NCBI GenBank assembly: GCA_963921795.1
Contig: OY997649.1
Location: forward strand, 59,516,274 to 59,580,273
DNA from: Nannobrachium achirus
Taxonomy: Eukaryota; Chordata; Actinopteri; Myctophiformes; Myctophidae
DNA: 64,000 bases
Direction of reading: 5' to 3'
Each line of letters opens with the position of its first letter. The stretch's first letter is position 1. Positions 1 to 10,492 of this stretch are shown here, in pieces. A program made the position numbers and the translations under genes. Under the pieces are notes generated by a model. The model had not been told where the DNA came from. It saw nothing but the letters and a program-made list of their open reading frames with translations, and did not search any database.

Positions 1-352
1 GTAATTTCAAAGCGAACGTTTGTAACTCAAATTTTGCTTCTGGGTGGTCCCTGGAACTAAATATTTTGAGATGGCCAAATTTTGGGGGTCCTTCACATTT
101 TGGGGGTTCTTCACATGAAAAAGTTTGAGAACCACAGAAATAGTAGTCTCTCAAGAACAGACTAACTGAGCTCCAGTTAAGTGAAAAGGACCTTTTCTTT
201 GACGATGGCCAGATTTTTCAAAAATAGCAGATCTACAAGCTTGCAGCGCGGCACTCGGTGCCGCGCTGTGAGCTTGTAAATCTGCTATTTTTCAATAGTT
301 AAAGCAGAAAATAATAATACACTATAATGTGTACCCGTTCTAAATGGGTTAA
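1..352 (+). mobile_element. Family A hAT-type MITE, fragment cut by window start
   Basis: The window opens inside a family-A copy. The core with ggtccctggaactaaatat is at about 48-67, followed by tttgagaaccac and then the right-hand hairpin at 219-293, whose arms (aaaatagcagatctacaagc and its complement) close on a GCGCGGCACTCGGTGCCGCGC tip read in two halves. The tail caatagttaaagcagaaaataat and ctaaatgggttaa matches other copies. The usual right terminus (GACGCCCCTG) is missing. The copy runs straight into a reversed family-B element at 362. Confidence 0.8.
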
Positions 353-361
353 GCCCCACTC

Positions 362-929
362 ATCGTCGTTGTTGTCAGGTGGAAACCTTGTATGTCCAAA
401 ACCGTTCGTTTTGTATTTATCATTTAAAAAAAAACGATCTAAAGTAGTGAAAACAGCCGATCTACAAGCAAATCTAAAATCTAAAATGCCTGCCAAAACA
501 CTGTAGCCTTTGCCATCTACCTAGGTTCTAAATGATCAGACATGTAATGGATAAATGAATAGCTTTTAAGCTGTATACTCGTTGCAGACTAATCTGCATG
601 GTATTTTTTGACATTACTTTTGGAAGAAAGGTTTCTCTCTTCAAGATATAACCTGAGATATAACCTGTGACTCGACTTGAAAAGCTTGTGACTTAATCGA
701 CTCGACTTGACAACCTTGCGACTTGACTCGAATCGACTTGACAACCTTGTGACTCGACTTGACTTGCCCACAACAGAAAAAAGACTTGTTTGAGACTTGG
801 AGCAAATGACTTGCTACTCGCTTGGGACTCGTATCAGAGGGACTTTTTTTAACAATTTTCTGTTACTTTGTGAAAAAAACGTACAATTTTGAAACTTGGA
901 GATATGAGGTTTCTGCCCGACAGTGACGT
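362..929 (-). mobile_element. Family B MITE, reversed, split by an insert
   Basis: The right end of family B (ATCGTCGTTGTTGTCAGG, then GGAAACCTTGTATGTCC) starts at 362 and runs to one hairpin arm (gaaaacagccgatctacaagc) near 457-478. The left end, reading gaaacttggagatatgagg then ctgcccgacagtgacg, lies at 890-929. About 400 bp separate the halves, so this is probably one copy broken within its hairpin. The join is inferred from the order and orientation of the pieces. Confidence 0.65.
479..880. repeat. Insert with degenerate GACTCGACTTGA repeats
   Basis: The DNA between the two halves of the first family-B copy contains irregular repeats of gactcgacttga/acaaccttg, mostly at 660-830. The rest (479-640) resembles nothing I recognise. 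No open frame of interest. Confidence 0.5.
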
Positions 930-1194
930 TATGGTTACAGTTATGTTTATAGCCGCACTCCGGAGTCGCGCAGCACCGCGAAAACAGCCGATCTACAAGG
1001 TACCGCTCGTGAGCAAAGCTTGCGGCGTGTGTATCGGGCTATTTTTACGACAAGGTATATGTTATCAAGCGCTTCGCTCACTTTGCGGGAACCATGCACA
1101 GCCCGGAACTTTCCGAACGATCGCATTGGAATGCGAGACACGTAGCCATGATCTCTCTCTGTTTACTGTTCCCTCTCCTTCACCGCTATCTCTG
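930..1194. other. Unique stretch with degenerate hairpin relic
   Basis: Mostly unrecognised sequence. A worn copy of the hairpin module lies at about 979-1047: left arm gaaaacagccgatctacaag, right arm ending in atcgggctattttt, with a diverged tip. Confidence 0.4.
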
Positions 1195-1222
1195 TGTCTT
1201 TCTCCTTCACTATCTGTCTCTC

Positions 1223-1274
<52 letters not shown>

Positions 1275-1276
1275 CC
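1195..1276. repeat. (CT)n microsatellite, interrupted
   Basis: Imperfect CT dinucleotide run with TAT, CATC and CCTC interruptions. Confidence 0.95.
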
Positions 1277-2084
<808 letters not shown>

Positions 2085-2751
2085 CAATTACTGCAGTGTA
2101 GAAGTACCCCGTTACAAGTAAAAGTCCGGAATTTTGTAAGTAAAAGTACAAAGGTGTGGCATCATAATGTAGTTAAAGTACCAAAAGTAAAAGTACTCAG
2201 AATGTCCCATTCAAGTTTCAAATGTATCTTTTGAAAACAGCTGATCTACAAGCGACGCTGCAACGCATTGTGAGCTGGTAGATCGGCTGTTTTCAAATGG
2301 TCGAAATGTACAGGTATACAGAGCTGAAGTGGTTACTGTTTTGTGATGATAATCAAAATCTACAAAAGTAACTAGTAACTAATGTTGTCAAATAATTATA
2401 GTGGAGTAAAAGTTAAAATTACAATATTTGCCTCTGAGATGTAGTTGAGCAGAAGTAAAGTATTGGGAAATACTCAAGTAATGTACAAATGACTCAAAAG
2501 TGTACCGTACTTAAAGGAGTAGTTCACCCCAATTCTATTGATTACTCATGCCATGTAGACTTGAGTTAAATAATATCTTTTGGTATTTTAAATTTGATTA
2601 TAGTAAATAGGTAAATTATAGTAATGAAAATATTGTCTTAGGAATGCGACCATGGAAGTCTCCATGTATGAGTAATCAATAGAAAACAAAAAGCCATTTT
2701 GGGCTGAACTACTCCTTTAAGTAAATCTACTTGGTTACTTTTACACCACTG
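2085..2751 (+). mobile_element. Family C hAT-type MITE with nested TTAA element
   Basis: Rich in AAGTAAAAGTAC/GTACTTAAAGTACC blocks typical of the common fish hAT MITE family that ends TTACACCACTG. The 5' terminus is worn. A hairpin (tttgaaaacagctgatctac and its mirror) lies at 2232-2295. The right arm is split at TTAA by element D (2515-2716). Reading across that insert restores gtacttaagtaaatctactt, as in the uninterrupted copy at 7331. The right terminus CACCACTG is intact. Confidence 0.8.
2515..2716. mobile_element. Element D, TTAA-flanked MITE (piggyBac-like)
   Basis: A 202-bp insert bounded by TTAA on both sides (2511-2514 and 2717-2720), with inverted ends AGGAGTAGTTCA and TGAACTACTCCT. 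TTAA target duplication is the hallmark of piggyBac-type elements. The ends resemble a very common fish MITE with AGGGATAGTTCA-like termini. No coding capacity. A partial second copy is at 4073-4194. Confidence 0.75.
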
Positions 2752-3604
2752 CTCAGTGCTGCGTAGGGGAAATGGAAGGCGGAAGAAAGCAAATTGTTTG
2801 TGCCGTGGGCCCTGACAGAGGAGACGGCAGCAACCCCAGTATTAGCAATGGATAAAAGTAATGGGATTTGTAGTGGCGAGGCAGCATGTGTCGCAAGGTG
2901 CTGTTGATGGCAGATAGGGCTGAATCGCTGCCTCTAAAAGCTGATAAGTATCTCTGTGTGTGAGAGAGGGGACAGAGCGGCGCGCGGAGCCACAGCCAGG
3001 GGCGTCACAAGGGGGGGGGGGGGTGGGGGAGTGGGGACTGAGTTACTAGGGCCCAAGGTGGAGGGGCCCTAGTAACTTTAGCTATTGAAAAATAGCAGAT
3101 ATACAAGCTCACAGCGCGGCACCGAGTGCCGCGCTGCAAGCTTGTAGATCTGCTATTTTTGAAAAGTCGTGAAATATGTGTGCAAATCTTTGAATATATA
3201 TATATTTTTTAAGCAAACATTTGTAACTCAAATTTAGCTTCTGGGGGGTCCCTGGAACTAAATATTTTGAGATGGGGGTCCGTGGCCAAATACATATCAT
3301 CTTGGGGGTCCTTCACATGAAAAAAGTTTGAGCACCACTGACGTGGAAACATAGGTTTTCTTGCACACGTTTTCACAATCTTTCAAAAATAGCAGATCTA
3401 CAAGCTCACAGCGCGGCACTCGGTGCCGCGCTGTGAGCTTGTATATCTGCTATTTTTCAATGGTTAACGTTCATGGGGGGCCCCGCAGTGAATCCTTGTA
3501 CCCAGGGCCCAGAATTTGGTGTGACGCCCCTGGAGATCGAGGGGACAGAAAGCCTCAGATAAATGCCTTTTTCCCCCTCCTCTCTCCTCTTGCCATGTGT
3601 GTGC
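2604..3604 (+). repeat. Local duplication, copy 1
   Basis: Matches 4073-5715 in order and orientation, starting within element D and running through the end of family C, a unique 245-bp block (2752-2996) and a full family-A element, up to the N gap. Differences are small indels and substitutions. Copy 2 carries an extra 616-bp TTAA element. Because the copy stops exactly at an assembly gap, uncollapsed haplotypes are a serious alternative to a real duplication. Confidence 0.85.
2997..3532 (+). mobile_element. Family A hAT-type MITE, full length
   Basis: Starts CAGGGGCGTCACAAGG and ends GTGTGACGCCCCTG, giving inverted termini. Order inside: poly-G, ggcccaaggtggaggggcc, hairpin 1 (3087-3161), gtcgtgaaatatgtgtgcaa, a core with ggtccctggaactaaatat and ttgagcaccactgac, then hairpin 2 (3385-3458) and catggggggccccgcagtg. 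The family's 8-bp target duplication is clean at two other copies (60937 and 61820) but not here. Non-autonomous; no transposase. Confidence 0.85.
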
Positions 3605-3804
3605 NNNNNNNNNNNNNNNNNNNNNNNNNNNNNNNNNNNNNNNNNNNNNNNNNNNNNNNNNNNNNNNNNNNNNNNNNNNNNNNNNNNNNNNNNNNNNNNN
3701 NNNNNNNNNNNNNNNNNNNNNNNNNNNNNNNNNNNNNNNNNNNNNNNNNNNNNNNNNNNNNNNNNNNNNNNNNNNNNNNNNNNNNNNNNNNNNNNNNNNN
3801 NNNN
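3605..3804. other. Assembly gap (200 N)
   Basis: Exactly 200 N, the same size as the second gap, so a default placeholder length. It falls at the end of duplication copy 1. Confidence 1.
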
Positions 3805-4072
3805 GCGATGTTGCCCCATGCTAGATGCAGAATAGCTATGCCTCATGCTAGATGCAGAATAGATAGTAGATACACCATAAAAATGCTAATATACAGCATA
3901 TGATTTGTGAAAGTGACAAACGGGCTTCACAGTTATGTCAGGTGTGTTCATATGCTAATGGTGATGCGATTTCAGATCAATTGCTCCAGCCACTGAGGAG
4001 AAACGCTGTGACAGACAGACACTCAGACAGACAGACACTCACTCAGACAGACATTCGCAAAATTATAGTATA
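3805..4072. other. Unrecognised stretch with small direct repeats
   Basis: Contains two direct copies of catgctagatgcagaatag (about 3819 and 3844) and a degenerate (CAGA)n/(ACTCAGAC)n tract at 4009-4052. Nothing else recognised. Confidence 0.5.
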
Positions 4073-4198
4073 GATAGGTACATTTATAGTAATGAAAATA
4101 TTGTCTTACAGTAGGAATGCGACCATGGAAGTCTCCATGGTATGAGTATAATCAACAGAAATCAAAAAGTCATTTTGGGGGTGAACTACTCCCTTTAA

Positions 4199-4814
4199 CC
4201 CTTAAGTGCTGTTCGGGTCATTTTGACCCGTTTTACATTTTCATTTGAAAAAAAAAGGTAGAAGTTAAAAATGTTTCCACCTGAAACTCACTGGCCTTAA
4301 AGATTCTTCTGAGATGAACATGTAAAAAAAATATTTTTGCACTACACCCATGCTACACCCCCCTCATATTTTTTGAACCTTAAGTGCTGTTCGGGTCATT
4401 TTGACCCGGAAGCACAGAAATACACAGTATTATGCCAAAACACAGACACACAGTCACCCCCACTTCTAATACCCCCCTTCCGAAGCCCCATTCCGAACCC
4501 TCCCCCCCTTCCTATAAGCATGAGGAGCAATATTGCCCAGTATTAAATGAAGTCGTTTTTTTTTACATGGATTTCAGCTAAATCAGTAAAAACGCCTAGC
4601 TCTTTCAGTGTTTAATGTGATATAGCAAAGCAGAAATGCAAACATTTACCAAATATATCATATGAATTGTTTGGTATTGAGTCAAAGTCAATGTATCATG
4701 ATGAATTGTTAAGTTAAAATTTATATTAGTGTTGTTTTTTTTAAACCAATATCCACCGGGTCAAAATGACCCGAACAGAACGAAGGTGTAGTGAATCTGA
4801 ACAGAACTTAAGGG
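4199..4814. mobile_element. Element P, piggyBac-like non-autonomous element
   Basis: A 616-bp insert with TTAA on both sides (4195-4198 and 4815-4818) and inverted ends CCCTTAAGTGCTGTTC... and ...GAACAGAACTTAAGGG. The sub-terminal parts GGGTCATTTTGACCCG (near 4216) and GGGTCAAAATGACCCG (near 4758) also pair. A second direct copy of the left end lies at about 4379-4411. The matching site in copy 1 (2713-2724) reads ctcctttaagtaaatc with a single TTAA and no insert, so it is a natural empty site. No transposase frame. Confidence 0.85.
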
Positions 4815-5091
4815 TTAAGTAAATCTACTTGGTTACTTTTACACCACTGCTCAGTGCTGCGTGGGGGAAATGGAAGGCGGAAGAAAGCAAATTGTTTGTG
4901 CCGTGGGCCCTGACAGGAGACGGCAGCAACCCCAGTATTAGCAACGGATAAAAGTAATGGGATTTGTAGTGGCGAGGCAGCATGTGTCGCAAGTGCTGTT
5001 GATGGCAGATAGGGCTGAATCGCTGCCTCTAAAAGCTGATAAGTATCTCTGTGTGTGAGAGAGGGGACAGAGCGGCGCGCGGAGCCACAGC

Positions 5092-5105
5092 CAGGGGCGT
5101 CACAA

Positions 5106-5136
<31 letters not shown>

Positions 5137-5626
5137 GAGTTACTAGGGCCCAAGGTGGAGGGGCCCTAGTAACTTTAGCTATTGAAAAATAGGCAGATAT
5201 ACAAGCTCACAGCGCGGCACCGAGTGCCGCGCTGCAAGCTTGTAGATCTGCTATTTTTGAAAAGTCGTGAAAATGTGTGCAAATCTTAGTTTGAATATAT
5301 ATATTTTTTTAAGCAAACATTTGTAACTCAAATTTAGCTTCTGGGGGGGGGGGGGGTCCCTGGAACTAAATATTTTGAGATGGGGGTCCGTGGCCAAATA
5401 CATATCATCTTGGGGGGTCCTTCACATGGAAAAAGTTTGAGCACCACTGACGTGGAAACATAGGTTTCTTGCACACGTTTTCACAATCTTTCAAAATAGC
5501 AGATCTACAAGCTCGCAGCGCGCGCTGTGAGCTTGTATATCTGCTATTTTTCAATGGTTAACGTTCATGGGGGGCCCCGCAGTGAATCCTTGTACCCAGG
5601 GCCCAGAATTTGGTGTGACGCCCCTG
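5092..5626 (+). mobile_element. Family A hAT-type MITE, full length (in duplication copy 2)
   Basis: Same anatomy as 2997-3532: CAGGGGCGTCACAAGG start, hairpins at 5185-5258 and 5493-5551, GTGACGCCCCTG end. Hairpin 2 has lost most of its tip. The 31 bp before the element (gaggggacagagcggcgcg plus cggagccacagc) recur, slightly diverged, a few bases after its end at 5633-5663. No clean 8-bp target duplication is seen. Confidence 0.85.
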
Positions 5627-5715
5627 GAGATCGAGGGGACAGAAAGCCGCGCGGAGCCACAGCAGCCTCAGATAAATGCCTTTTTCCCCTCCTCTCTCCT
5701 CTTGCCATGTGTGTG

Positions 5716-6423
5716 CACCCATCTGTTCAAATTTCTGTGCTCATCAGTGATCAAATTACATTACACGAAATTGCTTCTTATCGGCGCACTGTAATAGAAT
5801 AGCTATTAGTTTGTCAACAGACGCATCTCTGAAATGAAACAGTGACTCCTCCGCTGCCCGCCCCGCGCGCTGTGTACTGTAGAACGCACTGTACACAGAC
5901 ACGGACGTGTCGAACTTTACCTAGAATTACACACTTGACGAAAAATAAACGGAGACACTGTACGGCTACGCCGATACTTATTTGCACTTGTCTTGTATAT
6001 AAAAACTAAGCTGAATCAAGTGAGAACAAAACATCTTCCGTCAGAACTGAATTAGCACACTAATTAATATGCTTTTGCCAGATTATGCATAGATAAAATA
6101 TCATGTTTAAAAGCTGCAACTCAAGCTATACTTTTTTAGATATCTTTGACTGATATTTATGTCAGCGTTCAGAGGTCATTAATGATTAATGTTTGATGAA
6201 AATGCAAAAAGATAACACAGACAGAATTCACTGTGTTGGATTACTTCTACAGTAGCACTGCACTGAAATGAATGGTTTATGATTTTGTATTCAATCGGCC
6301 AGACCACTAGCTTGGTCGTTTAAGATATAAATTAGTCAGACTTGTTAACCATTTATGTCTTATTTTGTTCTTTGTTGTACGACTGTATGTTTACAGTATG
6401 TGTGCCCAGATTGCTCCCAATGC
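5716..6423. other. Unrecognised unique stretch
   Basis: AT-rich sequence with no repeat, gene or RNA that I recognise. Frames are short and lack motifs. Confidence 0.5.
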
Positions 6424-6472
6424 ATCGGATCGCAACGTGTTGTGAGCTTTTAGGTCAGCATTGTTTTGCTAC
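6424..6472. repeat. Hairpin module relic, stand-alone
   Basis: gatcgcaacgtgttgtgagc followed by ttttaggtcagcattg resembles the inner part and right arm of the hairpin module seen in families C and F. The left arm is mostly lost and no host element is recognisable. Confidence 0.4.
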
Positions 6473-6799
6473 TTCGGGTACTTAAAAACGAGAAATCTTC
6501 GCCCAACACAATGACATGCCCAATGAGGGACGCCAGCTTGAACGTGGTTAATTATACCGTGGATTTGTTGTCTTCCCAGTTCCGCACAGAGAAACACTTT
6601 GCTAGTATTATGCCCGAAAAGGGGGATTTAATAGCAGGATTCTTTTGACAGCCAGAGCAGCCTAATGGTGTGCCAGGCCTGTGGTGGACGAGGCGGGTCA
6701 CAGTTGTTGTTCTGGGGTCAGTCCTGCAGTGAAGCCTTCTGACCACTGCCATGGAAGTGGGTTAATGTCGCTTGGACATCTCTCACACACAAACCCTTT
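6473..6799. other. Unrecognised stretch
   Basis: Includes a variant of the atgacatgcccaatgaggg / gacgcca / gtggttaa motif (6509-6551) also seen at 1974 and 39078. No gene supported. Confidence 0.4.
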
Positions 6800-6800
6800 C

Positions 6801-6845
6801 CACACACGCACGCACGCACGCACGCACGCAGGCACGCACGCACGC
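6801..6845. repeat. (ACGC)n microsatellite
   Basis: About ten ACGC tetranucleotides with one AGGC variant. Confidence 0.95.
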
Positions 6846-6883
6846 TTACTTCTTAAGACAGCTTCTACAAATGTCTTCTAAAT

Positions 6884-7393
6884 CAGTGGTAAAAGTATCT
6901 ATAGTGCAATATAGAAATACTCTGTTACAAGTAAAAGTCTGCAATTCAAAATGTACTTGAGTAAAAGTATGAAAGTATTGGCATCAAAATGTACTTAAAG
7001 TACCAAAAGTAAATGTACAAAATGTTTGAAAATAGCCGATCTACAAGCTCACAACACGTTGCATTGCGATGCGTTGTGAGCTTGTAGATTGGCTATTTTC
7101 AAATAGCATAGGTATAAAATAGAGCTAAAGTGGATTAATGTATGTTTTAATTTATAATATTAATAGTTTATATCTGCAAAGTAACTAGTAACTAAAGTTT
7201 TCAAAAAAAATGTAGTGGAGTAAAGGTACAATATTTGGATCCGAGATGTAATGGAGTAGAAGTAAAAGTATTGAAAATTGGAAATAGTCAAGTAAAGTGC
7301 AAATACCTCAAATTTGTACTTAAGTACAGTACTTAAGTAAATCTACTTAGTTACTTTACAACACTGTATGTACTTGGTTACTTTACACCACTG
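6884..7393 (+). mobile_element. Family C hAT-type MITE, full length
   Basis: Starts CAGTGGTAAAAGTATC and ends TTACTTTACACCACTG, with an internal echo of the right end (ttactttacaacactg, 7350-7366). The central palindrome at 7028-7101 has arms gaaaatagccgatctacaag and ...cttgtagattggctattttc around a CACGTTGCATTGCGATGCG tip. No convincing 8-bp flanking duplication. Confidence 0.85.
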
Positions 7394-7913
<520 letters not shown>

Positions 7914-8280
7914 AAAAAAGAGTATGTACTTTCAGAGAAAATAAATACTGAAATTACTCAAAAAATATCACGTGAACCTTTGCACCGGGTTTAATCAAAC
8001 ATCTTTATTTCTCCTGCTTATTTTCTTGGGACACCGTTCGGAGTGCCGTCCCTTAAGAAACACGTGTTGCTACTGCCGCTGGTTTCCTCTCTCTCAAAAA
8101 CCTCAAACCTGGAAACCTCGCATAGCGTCTCTCCTCCTCGATACAAACAGTCGTCTTGTTATTTAAATGAAAAAAAAAAAACCCACAAAAGAAAAGGGCT
8201 GGACACATGCGCTCGAAAAATATACAGACATGTTATTCTTCGCATTGAAAAATACACACACTATCACTGAATGTTTGGAA
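7914..8280. other. Unrecognised unique stretch
   Basis: Contains a short poly-A (8169-8182). No gene or named repeat recognised. Confidence 0.5.
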
Positions 8281-8386
8281 AGAGAGGTGAGGAGAGAGAG
8301 AGAGAGAGGGGGGGAGAGGGGGGTGGGAGCAGACTTTCTCGTATTGACTCAGCGGGCGCCCCGCCACGCAATTAGTCCAAAAGTAT

Positions 8387-8441
<55 letters not shown>

Positions 8442-8475
8442 GAGAGAGAGCGAGGGTGTGGGAGGAGGAGGAGAG
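8281..8475. repeat. (GA)n tracts
   Basis: Two GA-rich tracts (8283-8327 and 8387-8452) with GAGC and GGGG interruptions, separated by about 60 bp. Confidence 0.95.
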
Positions 8476-8618
8476 AGTGAGATAACCCAAAAAAATAAAA
8501 AAGCTTGTCTGTGGAAAATTTGGAGCGCTTCCCAAAATACACAAACTTTCCCGACGTGCACATTTCTTCGGTATGCTGTAATCTCATATGGCTGGCCTTT
8601 CCTGAGCCTCTCCGTGAG

Positions 8619-8621
<3 letters not shown>
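8476..8621. other. Spacer between GA and CT tracts
   Basis: Unrecognised sequence between inverted-orientation purine and pyrimidine tracts. Confidence 0.5.

Positions 8622-8683
<62 letters not shown>
8622..8683. repeat. (CT)n microsatellite
   Basis: About 30 uninterrupted CT repeats, the inverse of the GA tract 170 bp upstream. Confidence 0.98.
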
Positions 8684-8685
<2 letters not shown>

Positions 8686-8740
8686 TCCCCTCTTCGCCGC
8701 TACAGTTTTCCGAGTTCCCCCAGCAGTCTCCTCTACACCC

Positions 8741-9296
8741 CAGGGGTGTCGCTCGCACCAAATGCTGGGCCCTGGGTGGGTGGGTACAAGATTCATTGCG
8801 GGGCCCCCCATGAATGTTCTTAACCCATTTAAACACATTATTAGGCATTGTTTTGTGCTTTAACTATTGGAAAAATAGCTGATGATACGAGCTTGTAGAT
8901 CTGCTATTTTTTGAAAAATCGTGGAAAATGTGTCTTTGAAAAAGTCTTTGATTAGTTCAAATCCTTCTGTGTCAGTGGTGCTCAAACTTTGTCATTCGAA
9001 GGACCCCCAAAGTGATATGTATTTGGCCACAGACCCCCAACTCAAAATATTTCGTTCCAGGGACCCCCACAGAAGCAAAATTTGAGTGTTTGCTTAAAAA
9101 ATACATATATTTAAAGTTTTTTACACATTTTCACGACTTTTCAAATCTACAAGCTCGCAGCGCGGCACTCGGTGCCGCGCAGTGTGCTTGTATATCTGCT
9201 ATTTTTCAATAGCTAAGTATGCAATTGTTTTAAGGCCCCTCCACCTTGGGCCCTAGTAACTCAGTCCCACTTTCCCCCCCACTTGTGACGCCCCAG
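8741..9296 (-). mobile_element. Family A hAT-type MITE, reversed
   Basis: Begins CAGGGGTGTCGC and ends GTGACGCCCC; the final TG is lost. In family orientation the order is inverted: gggccccccatgaatgttc, a shortened hairpin at 8868-8915, core gtggtgctcaaac and ccaaagtgatatgtatttgg, a second hairpin at 9144-9214, ggcccctccaccttgggcc. The flanks repeat: cagtctcctctacacc before and cagtctccttctacacc after. That is about 16-17 bp, longer than the usual 8. Confidence 0.8.
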
Positions 9297-9776
9297 TCTC
9301 CTTCTACACCACCAGGCTTGCTCCTTCACGCTATGGCCTCAGACCCTCATCGCCCCCTGCCTCCACAACGTTCCCCCCTCTAACAAAAAAAAACAAAAAA
9401 CAACAGTGTCCACACATGGCAGCCATTAAGGCAACTCTCTTAAAGCGCAACATTATACCACCAATTGCAGCCTTGCATGAAATTTTGATCACTTAAACCC
9501 ATCTTAAAGAGGCAGCGGCCACTTTCTTTGTCCACAACGTCCTTTTTTTTCTCACTCTTGCTCTCTGCTCCATGAATGGTAATGCACTTATACCTCTTCA
9601 ATGGCATCTCGTATCCCCTCTCCCTTGGCCAGGGACGTGCTGGCCATTGGGAAAAGCGGGACACCTCCCGAACGGCCGGTTCATTCCCGGCCGGTCCAGG
9701 CCGGCCATTAGGGAAAAAAATAAAATAAAATGTCGGCCTTTGTTCCATTTTGGGGGCTAGGTGGCCAACAAAGTAA
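9297..9776. other. Unrecognised stretch with GGCCGG-rich palindromic part
   Basis: 9620-9770 carries CCGGCCGGTCCAGGCCGG-type palindromes, perhaps a worn MITE. The rest is unremarkable. Confidence 0.4.
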
Positions 9777-10042
9777 ATCGGGCAGAAACCTTGTATCTCC
9801 AAGTTTCAAATGTGTACATTCTTTCGCAAAGCAAAGCCCTGCTTTATCATACATTACAAGGCCGTCGCACAAAAGTAGTGAAAACAGCAGATCAGACGCC
9901 TCGCAGATCACACAGATCACACAGATCACACAACGCCTCGCGGTGCGAGGCGTTGTGTGCTTGTAGATCGGCTGTTTTCACTAGTTTAATACAAAACAAA
10001 CGGTTTTGGACATACAAGGTTTCCACCCGACAACAACGAAAT
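9777..10042 (+). mobile_element. Family B MITE, near full length
   Basis: Left end atcgggcagaaaccttg then tatctccaagtttcaaa; right end ttttggacatacaaggttt then ccacccgacaacaacga. These are imperfect inverted ends of about 35 bp. The hairpin (9879-9982) is disturbed on its left side by a short tandem run of cagatcaca (9895-9932), while the right arm is complete. Superfamily uncertain; several copies end in GATATA, so a TA-type target is possible. Confidence 0.8.
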
Positions 10043-10149
10043 ATAACTCATGTAATTGTCCCACTGGCTTGTTGTCACTTGTCATGAGAGAGAGGGCGAG
10101 ATCATTTAGCGACCTACAACCGGGTCGCAACGTGGTCGGTAGTTTTCAG

Positions 10150-10402
10150 CGACCGGGTCGCTAAATCGACCGACTGGGACGCTAAAACCACCGACCGGGA
10201 CACTAAAACCACCGACTGGGACGCTAAAACCACCGACCGGGACGCTAAAACCACCGACCGGGACGCTAAAACCACCGACCGGGACGCTAAAACCACCGAC
10301 CGGGACACTAAAACCACCGACCGGGACGCTAAAACCACCGACCGGGACGCTAAAACCACCGACCGGGTCGCTAAATCGACCGAACGGGACGCTAAAACCA
10401 CC
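10150..10402. repeat. 21-bp minisatellite (GGGACGCTAAAACCACCGACC)n read in parts
   Basis: About eleven 21-bp units built from cgaccgggacgctaaaacca, with ggacac and gggtcg variants. The unit looks derived from the terminal repeat of the host element (gggtcgctaaatcgaccg), so the array probably grew from the TIR edge. Confidence 0.9.
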
Positions 10403-10404
10403 TT

Positions 10405-10492
10405 CCGTAACCCTAACCCTAACGCTTATCCACCGACCACTGGGCTACTAACCCTAACCCTAACCCTAACCCTAACCCTAAACCTAACCTCA
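10405..10492. repeat. Interstitial telomere-like (CCCTAA)n
   Basis: Two CCCTAA units at 10406-10421, then about five perfect CCCTAA units at 10450-10480 followed by variants. Internal to the TIR-bounded element, so not a chromosome end. Confidence 0.9.

Larger units (their letters stand above)
4073..5715 (+). repeat. Local duplication, copy 2
   Basis: Second copy of 2604-3604: partial element D, the family-C end, the shared unique block and a full family-A element. It is longer because a 616-bp piggyBac-like element sits at a TTAA, and it reads beyond the point where copy 1 hits the gap. Small differences such as tgacagaggag versus tgacaggag are allele-like in number. Confidence 0.85.

Noticed and set aside
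219-293. Hairpins as bacterial-type terminators or as a microRNA precursor
   Set aside because: The genome is vertebrate, the copies are many and embedded in transposons, and no mature microRNA sequence is recognised. Small-RNA production is left as a test, not a call.
3361-3903. 180-codon frame across the first gap
   Set aside because: Open only because N bases give no stop; the rest is family-A sequence.
10405-10492. Chromosome end
   Set aside because: Only a few CCCTAA units, inside a TIR-bounded element with long flanking sequence.
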